Of a stretch of 64,000 bases of DNA, positions 56,222 to 64,000 are shown one piece after another. Each line of letters starts with the position of its first letter. The stretch's first letter is position 1. The position numbers and the translations under genes were made by a program. The notes beneath the pieces are model-generated. The model was not told where the DNA came from, ran no database searches, and worked only from the letters and a program-made list of their open reading frames with translations. The stretch comes from Dyella dinghuensis (lineage in GTDB: Bacteria > Pseudomonadota > Gammaproteobacteria > Xanthomonadales > Rhodanobacteraceae): assembly GCF_003977615.1 (NCBI RefSeq), contig NZ_RYZR01000003.1, positions 186,001 to 250,000 of the forward strand, read 5' to 3'.

Positions 56222-57529
56222 TTGAACGAGTCAGCCGAAAGCAGTTTGCACCGCCATATTCAACGTACGGCCTTTGCGTACTTTGACTACGAGACCAACC
56301 CCGACAACGGCCTGGTGCTGGACAAGAATGCACCCGATTGGCCGGCGAGCATTGCGGCAACCGGTTTGGCGCTCGCCTGCTATCCGATTGCGGTCGAGCG
56401 CGCCATGATGGATCGGCGCACGGCGGCAAAACGAACGCTCGCCACGCTGCGCTTCTTCAAGGCTAGTCATCAAGGGGAAGAGGAAGACGCCACCGGCTAT
56501 CGCGGTTTCTATTACCACTTCCTCGACTACAAAACCGGCAAGCGCGCATGGCAATGTGAATTGTCCAGCGTCGATACGGCCTTTCTGATCGCCGGCATGC
56601 TCGCTGCCGCCGCCTACTTTCAGGACGACACTTCGGAAGAACGCCAGATACGCGAACTGGCCGACGTGCTGTACCGGCGCGTCGAATGGGACTGGCTGCT
56701 GGACGATGCGGATCGCATCCGTCATGGCTGGAGGCCAGAAAGCGGTTTTATACCTTTCGACTGGGAAGGCTACGACGAATCGTTGCTGCTGCACGTGCTG
56801 GCGCTGGGCTCGCCGACTCATCCGGTGCCCCCTCACGCGTACACCCATTGGGCTTCCACCTTCAGCTGGAAGAAATGCTACGACATCGAGTACCTCTACT
56901 CCGCACCACTGTTTACACACCACCTTTCGCATGTGTGGCTGGACCTGAAAGGCATCCAGGACGAATTCATGCGCGAGCACGGCATCGACTATTTCGAGAA
57001 CAGCCGGCGCGCCACACGCATTCATCGCGAATACGCCATCGATAATCCACTGGGCTTCAAGGGATACGGCTCGCATTGCTGGGGTATTACGGCAAGCGAC
57101 GGCCCAGGACCTGCGACACGCGTCATCGACGGCATCAAGCGGGAGTTCTTCGATTACGTCGGACGTGGTGCGCCTTACGGCGTGGACGACGGTACGCTCG
57201 CACCATGGTCCGTCGCCACATCCCTGCCCTTTGCGCCCGACATCGTCGAGCCTGCCGTGCATTACTACGTGCACAAGCTCAACCTGCACGATGTGCATCG
57301 CTACGGTTTTCGCTCCACGTTCAATCCGACGTTCGGCGAGCCGGGCAGTCCGTGCGGCTGGAAATCAAAATGGCACTGCGGACTGAACATCGGCCCCATC
57401 GTGACGATGATCGAGAACTATCACACCGGCATGCTGTGGCAACTGATGCGCGGGGTGCCGTGCATTACCGCCGGCCTTCGCAAGGCCGGCTTCAGCGGCG
57501 GATGGCTATCCGAGGAATCAGCTGCCTAG
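56222..57529 (+). CDS. GH144-like/glucoamylase-domain protein, probable beta-1,2-glucan hydrolase
   Basis: A 435-residue (alpha/alpha)6-barrel protein of the glycoamylase-like (PF10091) group, which includes GH144 endo-beta-1,2-glucanases and a domain of cyclic beta-1,2-glucan synthases. Pattern elements are TAFAYFDYETNPDNGLVLDKN, GLALACYPIAVER, GFYYHFLDYKTGKRAWQCELSSVDTAFLIAG, WEGYDESLLLHVLALGSPTHP and GSHCWGITASDGPGP. No ATG fits the frame; I use TTG at 56222, and the next in-frame ATG is about 61 codons inside. No signal peptide is visible, unusual for an endoglucanase of this family. Its 3' end overlaps the phosphoglucomutase gene by 12 bp. A role in trimming or recycling beta-1,2-glucan fits the neighbours. 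Confidence 0.75.
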   Translation: MNESAESSLHRHIQRTAFAYFDYETNPDNGLVLDKNAPDWPASIAATGLALACYPIAVERAMMDRRTAAKRTLATLRFFKASHQGEEEDATGYRGFYYHFLDYKTGKRAWQCELSSVDTAFLIAGMLAAAAYFQDDTSEERQIRELADVLYRRVEWDWLLDDADRIRHGWRPESGFIPFDWEGYDESLLLHVLALGSPTHPVPPHAYTHWASTFSWKKCYDIEYLYSAPLFTHHLSHVWLDLKGIQDEFMREHGIDYFENSRRATRIHREYAIDNPLGFKGYGSHCWGITASDGPGPATRVIDGIKREFFDYVGRGAPYGVDDGTLAPWSVATSLPFAPDIVEPAVHYYVHKLNLHDVHRYGFRSTFNPTFGEPGSPCGWKSKWHCGLNIGPIVTMIENYHTGMLWQLMRGVPCITAGLRKAGFSGGWLSEESAA

Positions 57530-59167
57530 CGCAGCATCGACAATCTTCTGCGCCTCGTCCAACAGCGCCTTGAGATGCGCCTCATCCTTGAAGCTTTCGG
57601 CGTAGATCTTATAGATCTCCTCCGTACCTGAGGGACGCGCAGCAAACCAGCCGCTGGCAGCGATTACCTTGATCCCGCCAATCGCAGCATTGTTGCCAGG
57701 CGCATGATCGAGCACCTGTTCGATCTTCTCACCCGCCAAATCCTTGATATGCAGCTGATCGGGCGAAAGCTTCGACAATTTTGCTTTTTGCTGTGCGTTC
57801 GCCGGTGCGTCGATGCGATCGGAGTAAGGCTTGCCCAGCGTCTGTGTCAATTCGACAAACAGCTGTCCGGGATCTTTCCCTTCGCGTGCCGTCATTTCAG
57901 CGGAAAGCAAAGCGGGAACGATGCCGTCCTTGTCAGTGGTCCAGACACGTCCATCGTGGCGCAACAACGAAGCACCTGCACTTTCTTCGCAGCCAAAACC
58001 AAGCGAACCGTCGAACAGACCGTCGGAAAACCACTTGAACCCGACAGGTACTTCATAAAGCTTGCGATCCAAACGCTTCGCCACGCGGTCGATCAGCGAC
58101 GTGCTGACGACAGTCTTGCCGACACCCGCCTGTTTGCTCCAATGCGGACGATGCCGGAACAAATAGTCGACCAGTACGGATAGATAGTTGTTCGGCAGCA
58201 TCAAGCCGCTGCTGCGCGATACCACGCCATGGCGATCATGATCGGTATCGCATGCAAACGCGACGTCGTAGTCGTTTTTCAGTCCAATCAAGCGTTGCAT
58301 CGCGTAGGGCGATGAAGGATCCATGCGGATCTTTCCATCCCAATCGACCGTCATGAAACTGAAAGTCGGATCGACCGTTTCGCTAACCACCGTCAGATCG
58401 ATGCCGTAGCGCTCAGCAATCGGCCTCCAGTAATGCACGCCCGCGCCACCCAGCGGATCGACACCCATATGCACGCCCGCATTTCGAATGACATCGAAGT
58501 CGATGATGTTGGCGAGATCGTCGACATAGTGCGTGAGGTAATCGTGTTCCTTCACGATGCTCGCGTGGCGTGCTTTTGCAAAGTCGATGCGCTTGACGCC
58601 TTCTAATTTCTTCTCCAGGAAAGCATTCGCGCGCTGCTGAATCCAGCCCGTCACATCGGTGTCTGCAGGGCCACCATTGGGTGGGTTGTACTTGAAGCCG
58701 CCATTATCAGGAGGATTGTGCGATGGCGTAACAACGATGCCGTCGGCCAGACCTTCCTTGCGGCCGCGGTTGTAGACGAGGATGGCGTGCGACACCGCCG
58801 GCGTGGGCGTATATTCGTCGCCCGCCGAGATCATCACCGGGACATCGTTGGCGACCAGCACTTCCAGCGCACTCTCGAATGCCGGACGCGACAGCGCGTG
58901 CGTGTCGATGCCGATGAAAAGCGGCCCCGTAATTCCCTTGTGCTGTCGGTAATCGCAGATCGCCTGGCTGATGGCCAGCACATGCCACTCGTTGAAACTG
59001 CGTTCGAATGATGAACCGCGATGACCGGACGTGCCGAATGCCACGCGCTGCGAGGGTTCCGACGGGTCCGGGCGCAACTCGACGTAGGCATCGAGCAACT
59101 TGCGCACATCGACCAGCATGGATGAAGGGGCAACTTTCCCCGCGTTCTTGTCGACCTTCGCGTTCAC
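57518..59167 (-). CDS. pgm: Alpha-D-glucose phosphate-specific phosphoglucomutase
   Basis: A 549-residue phosphoglucomutase interconverting glucose-1-phosphate and glucose-6-phosphate. The phosphoserine loop is VTPSHNPPDNGG with S149. The magnesium loop is DTDHDRHG (D307, D309, D311). The sugar loop is GFGCEESAGASLL, and the phosphate loop is RPSGTEEIYKIY at the C-terminus. The start codon is GTG, with TGAGGA about 7 bp upstream. Length matches the long alpha-PGM type. It is the last gene of the run glucan synthase - HAD - pgm, where it could supply glucose-1-phosphate for UDP-glucose or consume glucose-1-phosphate from phosphorolysis by the GH94 domain. Confidence 0.96.
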   Translation of the reverse strand: MNAKVDKNAGKVAPSSMLVDVRKLLDAYVELRPDPSEPSQRVAFGTSGHRGSSFERSFNEWHVLAISQAICDYRQHKGITGPLFIGIDTHALSRPAFESALEVLVANDVPVMISAGDEYTPTPAVSHAILVYNRGRKEGLADGIVVTPSHNPPDNGGFKYNPPNGGPADTDVTGWIQQRANAFLEKKLEGVKRIDFAKARHASIVKEHDYLTHYVDDLANIIDFDVIRNAGVHMGVDPLGGAGVHYWRPIAERYGIDLTVVSETVDPTFSFMTVDWDGKIRMDPSSPYAMQRLIGLKNDYDVAFACDTDHDRHGVVSRSSGLMLPNNYLSVLVDYLFRHRPHWSKQAGVGKTVVSTSLIDRVAKRLDRKLYEVPVGFKWFSDGLFDGSLGFGCEESAGASLLRHDGRVWTTDKDGIVPALLSAEMTAREGKDPGQLFVELTQTLGKPYSDRIDAPANAQQKAKLSKLSPDQLHIKDLAGEKIEQVLDHAPGNNAAIGGIKVIAASGWFAARPSGTEEIYKIYAESFKDEAHLKALLDEAQKIVDAALGS

Positions 59168-59267
59168 GTGCTGTCCTCAGGCATCCATGGGTCCGCTCAT
59201 TATGAGCGATGGCCTGCGAAACGCTGTTAGGTATGCGTGTGCAAAACCGGAAACAGTCGTTGTCTGT

Positions 59268-59951
59268 TCAGGCGGCCGGTGTCATGGGTGTACGCACCAG
59301 CCGGGGCGCAAGTCCCGATAACTCGGCGATGCGCGAAATGGTGTGGTCCGGCGCTGGCTGGATGGTCGCCATGTCGGCCTGCGCCGCATAGTGTCCTTGT
59401 TGCACGAACACCGTAGTGAGCCGGCCACCCATTTGACGTTTCATCGCAGCCAACAGATTGGGTTTGTCGTCCACCATCACATAGTGGCCTGCCGGGTAGC
59501 GTGCTTGCACGACGCCGAGCGCATGATCCTTGTGCACGAAGATCAGCACCTCGCCACGTATCACTTCGTAGATGCCGGCGCGTTCGACCTTGTGTGGCTG
59601 AAACACAATATCGCCATCGGACAGGACGACCGCTTTTCCCAGCGTGTTTAGATGTTTGATGATCGACAAAGCCTCTGGAAAAACCAGCTTCTCGAACGGA
59701 TAGTGGAACAGCCACGATGACATCGCCAGCAAGCCTGGACGGTCGTCGTTCTCGCGGCGGAAGTGCTGGAGTGCGCCGAGGTAATCCGCGTAACCCACGG
59801 TGTCGCGCAGTTGTTCGTAGAGCGACCAGTAACGGTCGCATTCGTCCTGCCCGAACAACTCCTTCATTTGCGCACGAAGATCTGACGCGAAACGATCGTT
59901 ATCGAGCAGCGTGTTATCGACGTCCAGCAGAAAGATGGTAGATGTGTTCAT
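59268..59951 (-). CDS. HAD-superfamily hydrolase
   Basis: A 227-residue HAD phosphatase. Motif I is LLDVDNTLLDND with D10 and D12. Motif II is VLSDGD (about 108-113). Lys of motif III lies in the FQPHKVERAGI region, and motif IV is VMVDDKPNLL. Between motifs I and II is a small helical cap. Substrate cannot be read. Its ATG lies only 8 bp after the glucan synthase stop and has no clear Shine-Dalgarno, implying translational coupling. The following pgm gene starts 100 bp further on. A sugar-phosphate substrate related to beta-1,2-glucan metabolism is a guess from context. Confidence 0.85.
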   Translation of the reverse strand: MNTSTIFLLDVDNTLLDNDRFASDLRAQMKELFGQDECDRYWSLYEQLRDTVGYADYLGALQHFRRENDDRPGLLAMSSWLFHYPFEKLVFPEALSIIKHLNTLGKAVVLSDGDIVFQPHKVERAGIYEVIRGEVLIFVHKDHALGVVQARYPAGHYVMVDDKPNLLAAMKRQMGGRLTTVFVQQGHYAAQADMATIQPAPDHTISRIAELSGLAPRLVRTPMTPAA

Positions 59952-59959
59952 AAATTGAT

Positions 59960-62900
59960 CTACAAATGAATGTCGACGCGATGTTCGCCACCGTCGTCAA
60001 CCAACGGCAAGCGATCATGGTTGATGAGTTCGCCATTGAGCAGAATACGGCGCGCACCTGATTCTTCCGATGACGCGTGCACCGTGATCTGATAATCCGT
60101 CTCACGGTGCCGGTAACTCAAGCTGTAGCCCTTCCAGTCTGGCGGAAGAACCGGTTCGATGTACAGAACCTCGCCCTCCACGCGCAGGCCCAGCAGGGAT
60201 TCCATGATCAGGCGATACATCCAGCCGGCCGAACCGGTGTACCACGTCCAGCCGCCACGTCCCTGATGCGGTTTGCCAAAATAGACATCGGCGGCCATCA
60301 CATACGGTTCGACTTTGTAAACATCGATGTTTTCGCCGCTTCCGTGCGTGATTGGGCTGATCATGTGCAACAGTTCCCATGCGCGGCGTGCATCGCCCAT
60401 GGTGGCAAACGCCATCGTTGCCCACACCGCCGCATGCGTGTATTGACCGCCGTTTTCGCGGACGCCCGGCACATAGCCTTTGATATAGCCCGGGTCCAAG
60501 GGCGCCTTATCGAACGGCGGATCGAGCAGCTGGATGAGGCTTGCTTCGCGTTTCACCAGATGCTTGTCCAACGACTCCATCGCTTGTTGTTGCCGCTCCT
60601 TCGACACGGCGTTGGACAGCACGGACCAACTCTGTGCAATGGAGTCGATGGTGCATTCCTGGTTTTGCTTGGAACCCAGCGGCGTTCCGTCATCGAAGTA
60701 CGCGCGGCGGAACCATTCGCCATCCCAGCCATGCTCTTCCAGGCTGGCCGAAAGCTTCTTCGCTTCGTCCTCGCAGCGCTTTGCAAACGCCTCGTCTTGA
60801 TGGCGACGCGCTGTTTCCACAAACGAGGTCAACACGTCGTGGAGGAAGAAACCCAACCAGATGCTTTCGCCGGTGCCTTTCTCGCCGACACGATTCATGC
60901 CGTCGTTCCAGTCGCCCGTACCGATCAATGGCAAGCCGTGCGGGCCGCGGGCCATGCTTTTTTCGATAGCGCGAACGCAGTGGTCATACAGTGTCGCACT
61001 CTGTTCCGAGCGCACGGGCAAGTCGTAATACGATTCTTCGTCCGGTTTGACGGGGCGTCCTTCGATAAAACCGACGCGCTCATCCATCACCCCCGTATCG
61101 GCGGTGATGTGCACGTAACGGCTGGTGGCGAGCGGCAGCCACAGATAATCGTCGGAGCAATGCGTACGCACGCCACGATCCGATGGCGGGTGCCACCAAT
61201 GCTGCACGTCACCTTCGAGGAATTGATGCGCGGCACTTACCAACAGATACTGCCGCGCGTTGTACGGGCTGGCATGGACCATCGCCATCGTATCCTGCAA
61301 TTGATCGCGGAAGCCGAACGCACCACCCGATTGGTAGTAGCCGCTGCGACCCCAGAAGCGTGCTGCGATGATCTGATACATCAACCAGCCATTCGCCAAC
61401 GCATTGACGGACGGATCGGGTGTGCTGACCTGCACCTTGCCAAGCGTCCAGCGCCAATGCATGCGCACTTCTTCCAGCGTCACGCTAGCCGAGGACGAAC
61501 CGCGATAACGCTTGGCAAGGTCCGTGGCACCCTTGGCATCGTGCGCGGCGCCGAGGCGGAAGATCACCTCTCGCGTATCGTCTTTGGCCAATTCGAAAGG
61601 CACCTGTATCGCTGCGCACGGATCCAGCCCCGGACCTAACCGGCCGGACAACCCTGCGCGCGACATCACCTCCGGGCTGCGCAGACTACCGTTTCGGCCG
61701 AGAAATTCGGTGCGATCGCCGGTAACACTGCGCGTAGTCGCATCCGTATCGAAAAACGCCACCCTACCCTGGAAATCGGTGTTGTAGGCGTTGCGCGCCA
61801 ACAACGCACCGGTGACGGGATCGGATTCGGAAACGATATGCATCGCATACTTCGTGCGCAGATCGCCCAACACCCATTCCACGTAACCCGTCGCGGACAA
61901 GCGCCGCGCGCGACCGGACCGGTTGTGGACACGCAGCACCGAGAACTTGATCGGCGCGTGCAAGGCGACATACACCCAAAGCTCGGAATGAATGCCGTCT
62001 TCGATGTGCTCGTAAACCGAGTAGCCAAAACCGTGGCGCGTGATGTACGTGCCTTTTCCACGATGCGGTAACGGCGTCGGCGACCAATAGTGACCGTTTT
62101 CCTCATCGCGCAGATAGATGGCTTCGCCGCAGGTATCGCGGATGGGGTCGTTGTCCCACGGCGTCAGCCTGAATTCGTGCGAGTTTTCCGCCCATGTATA
62201 GGAGCTTCCCGCTTCGGAAATCACACAGCCGAAATCAGGATTGGCCAGCACATTGACCCACGGTGCGGGCGTCGGACGACCAGGTTGCAACGCGATGACG
62301 TACTCGGTTTTGTCGGCCGTAAAGCCACCATACCGATTACTCAACTCCAGTGTTTCGAGCAGCGCTTGCGTCTCATCTTGCGCTGCTGCCTGCTCGGCAC
62401 GCGGCGTGCGTGAAATCGTAAGACGTGGCAGTTGCGACTCCACGCGGCGACGTTCGATCTGCTCGGCCAGCGTGCCGCGGTTATCGTAAAGGACGATGCG
62501 CGCAACGGATTGCACCAGTACGCGATCTTCGACCGATAGCTGTTGCGACGGGCGTACAAAAATGCCGCCCGGGCGATCAACGAGATTGGCTTCGGTGCCC
62601 GATGCGATAAGGCCGAGAATGAGATCCTGCAGCTGCTGACGATAGCCGGCCAGATCCTCGTTCCAGATCACCAGATCGACCGAGAGTCCCTTCAGACGCC
62701 AATACGCATGCGCTTGCACCAGTTGCCGCACGATGTCGATATTGGCGGTGTCGCCGATACGCAAGAGGACGATCGGCAAATCGCCGGAAATGGACTGCCC
62801 CCACAGGCCGGATTGACCGCGCTGATTGGCGATCAGCACGCTCGCTTCGGCGCGCAGCAAAGTGTTGGCGTAAAGAATGGAAGCGGCCATGCGTTCGTAG

Positions 62901-64000
62901 AGGCGCGCATCGGCATGCGTGGCATTCAACTGCTGCAGTAGTACCTGACTATGCGTCCAGGCGAGATCGAACACACGATCGGCCAGATGGCGATCGCGAT
63001 ATTTCTCGGCAAGGTGTTGGCACGCATCGCGATTGTCGGCCATACCCGTGACGATATCGACCGTCGCAGAATGTTCCGGCGGCAATGTAATGCGCGCGCG
63101 AATGGCAATGATCGGATCGAGCACAGGACCGACGGTATTGGAAAGCGCATCATGCGACGGCAAGCGGCCCAACGCGATTGGCTTGGCGATACTCCGGCCC
63201 CGGCCGATAAACTTTGCGCGGTCCGTCTCATACGAAATGAGGTCGACATGCGCATCGTGCACCGTCATCACATGGCACATCCATGGCACGCGCTCGTCAT
63301 TGGAACGCGGCCGGCGCGTACCGATAAGCGCCTGTGCCGACTCGATCCATTCGGTTTCGACAAATAGGTTGCTGAATGCAGGATGCGCCGCATCGGCACT
63401 CGCCGGCGCGATGACAAGCTCAGCATAGGTCGTGATTTCGATGGTACGCGGCTTTCGTCCACGATTGGTCAGCCGAACGCGGCGCAGCTCGATGTCGTCT
63501 TCAGGTGAGACCACAATTTCCGTATGCGCATCGTAATTCTCCATACGTACACGGAATTCCGCACGGGCGTCGGAGAAGATCGCCTCGAAGTGATCCGGCT
63601 TCGCTAGCGTCGGCTGATACGTTGTCGACCAGAATTCTCCGCTTTCCACATCGCGTAAATAGCAGAACTGACCCCAGTTATCGCTGGTGATGTCTTCGTG
63701 CCATCGATTGATCGCGAGATCGCGGCAACGGCTGTAACCGGCACCGGAACTGCTCACCATCACGTGGTAACGGCCATTCGACAGCAGCTGCACGGCGGGT
63801 CGTGGCATGTTGGGATCGGCGAAGACGCGTAGCGTCGTATCGGCTGAAGTATTCACGGGGTTCATCATGTGCAGGCCGGTGGCGCGCAGATATTCAGACG
63901 CTGCTTTCGGAACACGTTCTTGCAACAGCAGCGCATTCGCGCGGAATTGAGGATCAGTGTCGAAACGTTTCTGCATCGGCTGATCCAGCAGCATGTAAGC
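59960..64000 (-). CDS. Cyclic beta-1,2-glucan synthase, C-terminal half (partial)
   Basis: About 1,346 residues are visible and the frame stays open through the right edge, so the N-terminal membrane and glycosyltransferase (GT84) parts lie outside. The opening QPMQKRF, LLLQERVPKAA matches the middle of such synthases. Two GH94 N-terminal sandwich (PF06165-type) repeats follow, one around VSSSGAGYSRCRDLAINRWHED and one around ISEAGSSYTWAENSHEFRLTPWDND. Last comes the (alpha/alpha)6 phosphorylase barrel with PSDRGVRTHCSDDYLWLP and PLIGTGDWNDGMNRVG; the latter (codons near 60893-60922) holds the general acid Asp. Family knowledge: the GH94 domain controls glucan length by phosphorolysis. The product is a periplasmic osmoregulatory or signalling glucan. 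The HAD and pgm genes follow directly. Confidence 0.9.
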   Translation of the reverse strand, partial: AYMLLDQPMQKRFDTDPQFRANALLLQERVPKAASEYLRATGLHMMNPVNTSADTTLRVFADPNMPRPAVQLLSNGRYHVMVSSSGAGYSRCRDLAINRWHEDITSDNWGQFCYLRDVESGEFWSTTYQPTLAKPDHFEAIFSDARAEFRVRMENYDAHTEIVVSPEDDIELRRVRLTNRGRKPRTIEITTYAELVIAPASADAAHPAFSNLFVETEWIESAQALIGTRRPRSNDERVPWMCHVMTVHDAHVDLISYETDRAKFIGRGRSIAKPIALGRLPSHDALSNTVGPVLDPIIAIRARITLPPEHSATVDIVTGMADNRDACQHLAEKYRDRHLADRVFDLAWTHSQVLLQQLNATHADARLYERMAASILYANTLLRAEASVLIANQRGQSGLWGQSISGDLPIVLLRIGDTANIDIVRQLVQAHAYWRLKGLSVDLVIWNEDLAGYRQQLQDLILGLIASGTEANLVDRPGGIFVRPSQQLSVEDRVLVQSVARIVLYDNRGTLAEQIERRRVESQLPRLTISRTPRAEQAAAQDETQALLETLELSNRYGGFTADKTEYVIALQPGRPTPAPWVNVLANPDFGCVISEAGSSYTWAENSHEFRLTPWDNDPIRDTCGEAIYLRDEENGHYWSPTPLPHRGKGTYITRHGFGYSVYEHIEDGIHSELWVYVALHAPIKFSVLRVHNRSGRARRLSATGYVEWVLGDLRTKYAMHIVSESDPVTGALLARNAYNTDFQGRVAFFDTDATTRSVTGDRTEFLGRNGSLRSPEVMSRAGLSGRLGPGLDPCAAIQVPFELAKDDTREVIFRLGAAHDAKGATDLAKRYRGSSSASVTLEEVRMHWRWTLGKVQVSTPDPSVNALANGWLMYQIIAARFWGRSGYYQSGGAFGFRDQLQDTMAMVHASPYNARQYLLVSAAHQFLEGDVQHWWHPPSDRGVRTHCSDDYLWLPLATSRYVHITADTGVMDERVGFIEGRPVKPDEESYYDLPVRSEQSATLYDHCVRAIEKSMARGPHGLPLIGTGDWNDGMNRVGEKGTGESIWLGFFLHDVLTSFVETARRHQDEAFAKRCEDEAKKLSASLEEHGWDGEWFRRAYFDDGTPLGSKQNQECTIDSIAQSWSVLSNAVSKERQQQAMESLDKHLVKREASLIQLLDPPFDKAPLDPGYIKGYVPGVRENGGQYTHAAVWATMAFATMGDARRAWELLHMISPITHGSGENIDVYKVEPYVMAADVYFGKPHQGRGGWTWYTGSAGWMYRLIMESLLGLRVEGEVLYIEPVLPPDWKGYSLSYRHRETDYQITVHASSEESGARRILLNGELINHDRLPLVDDGGEHRVDIHL

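Noticed and set aside
60077-61639. A 520-codon plus-strand frame within the glucan synthase gene
   Set aside because: Antisense shadow of the GH94 domain; no start signal and no protein-like motifs.

Overview
The window looks like chromosomal DNA of a free-living or plant/soil-associated gammaproteobacterium of the Lysobacterales (Xanthomonadales), most likely Rhodanobacteraceae (Dyella-like). This is inferred from the TonB-dependent glycan locus, the non-phosphorylating L-fucose pathway known from Xanthomonas, glucokinase-family sugar kinases and the cyclic beta-1,2-glucan synthase. I see no tRNA, rRNA, insertion sequence, prophage or CRISPR array. Genes are dense and many are joined by ATGA, TGATG or TAATG overlaps.

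Region 1 (1-13425, minus strand) is a glycan-harvesting locus. It holds a lipoprotein alpha/beta hydrolase (cut by the edge), a GH20 beta-N-acetylhexosaminidase, a TonB-dependent receptor, two GH29 alpha-L-fucosidases each paired with a glucokinase-family kinase, a GH18-type protein with an eroded catalytic motif, and a deleted sialidase reduced to its signal peptide and C-terminal end.

Region 2 (13769-23983) is an L-fucose catabolic locus. A seven-gene plus-strand run (six enzymes and a 17-codon mini-ORF) covers dehydrogenase, lactonase, 2-keto-3-deoxy-L-fuconate dehydrogenase, diketo-acid hydrolase, L-fuconate dehydratase and L-lactate dehydrogenase. A convergent mutarotase-permease pair, an IclR regulator and a third, different GH29 follow. 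Regions 1 and 2 together describe release of fucose and GlcNAc from fucosylated glycans, uptake, and conversion of fucose to pyruvate and L-lactate.

Region 3 (24005-37938) is mixed housekeeping: NAD malic enzyme, YceI with a divergent membrane-bound winged-helix regulator, glutathione-dependent formaldehyde detoxification (frmA-fghA), two poorly known secreted proteins, a ChaA cation antiporter, a 1.1-kb AT-rich non-coding stretch, an OmpA-family porin, an M13 metallopeptidase and a DUF3052 protein.

Region 4 (38003-44108) is a respiratory molybdenum hydroxylase (2Fe-2S subunit, molybdopterin subunit, triheme cytochrome c) with divergent cofactor-maturation genes (XdhC, MocA-like). A PLD-type lipoprotein, an acetate transporter and a DcaP-like porin follow (44249-48318).

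Region 5 (48358-53732) is a five-gene MarR-FUSC-DUF1656-HlyD-NodT efflux operon. A flavin monooxygenase-like gene and a JmjC-cupin gene follow.

Region 6 (56222-64000) looks like a beta-1,2-glucan module: a GH144-like protein without signal peptide converging on an operon of cyclic beta-1,2-glucan synthase (C-terminal part only), a HAD hydrolase and phosphoglucomutase.

I did not find an obviously unprecedented system. The points most worth a second look are the duplicated and partly decayed fucosidase/kinase locus with its mini-ORFs, the beta-1,2-glucan module, and the secreted NEAHN-motif protein pair.
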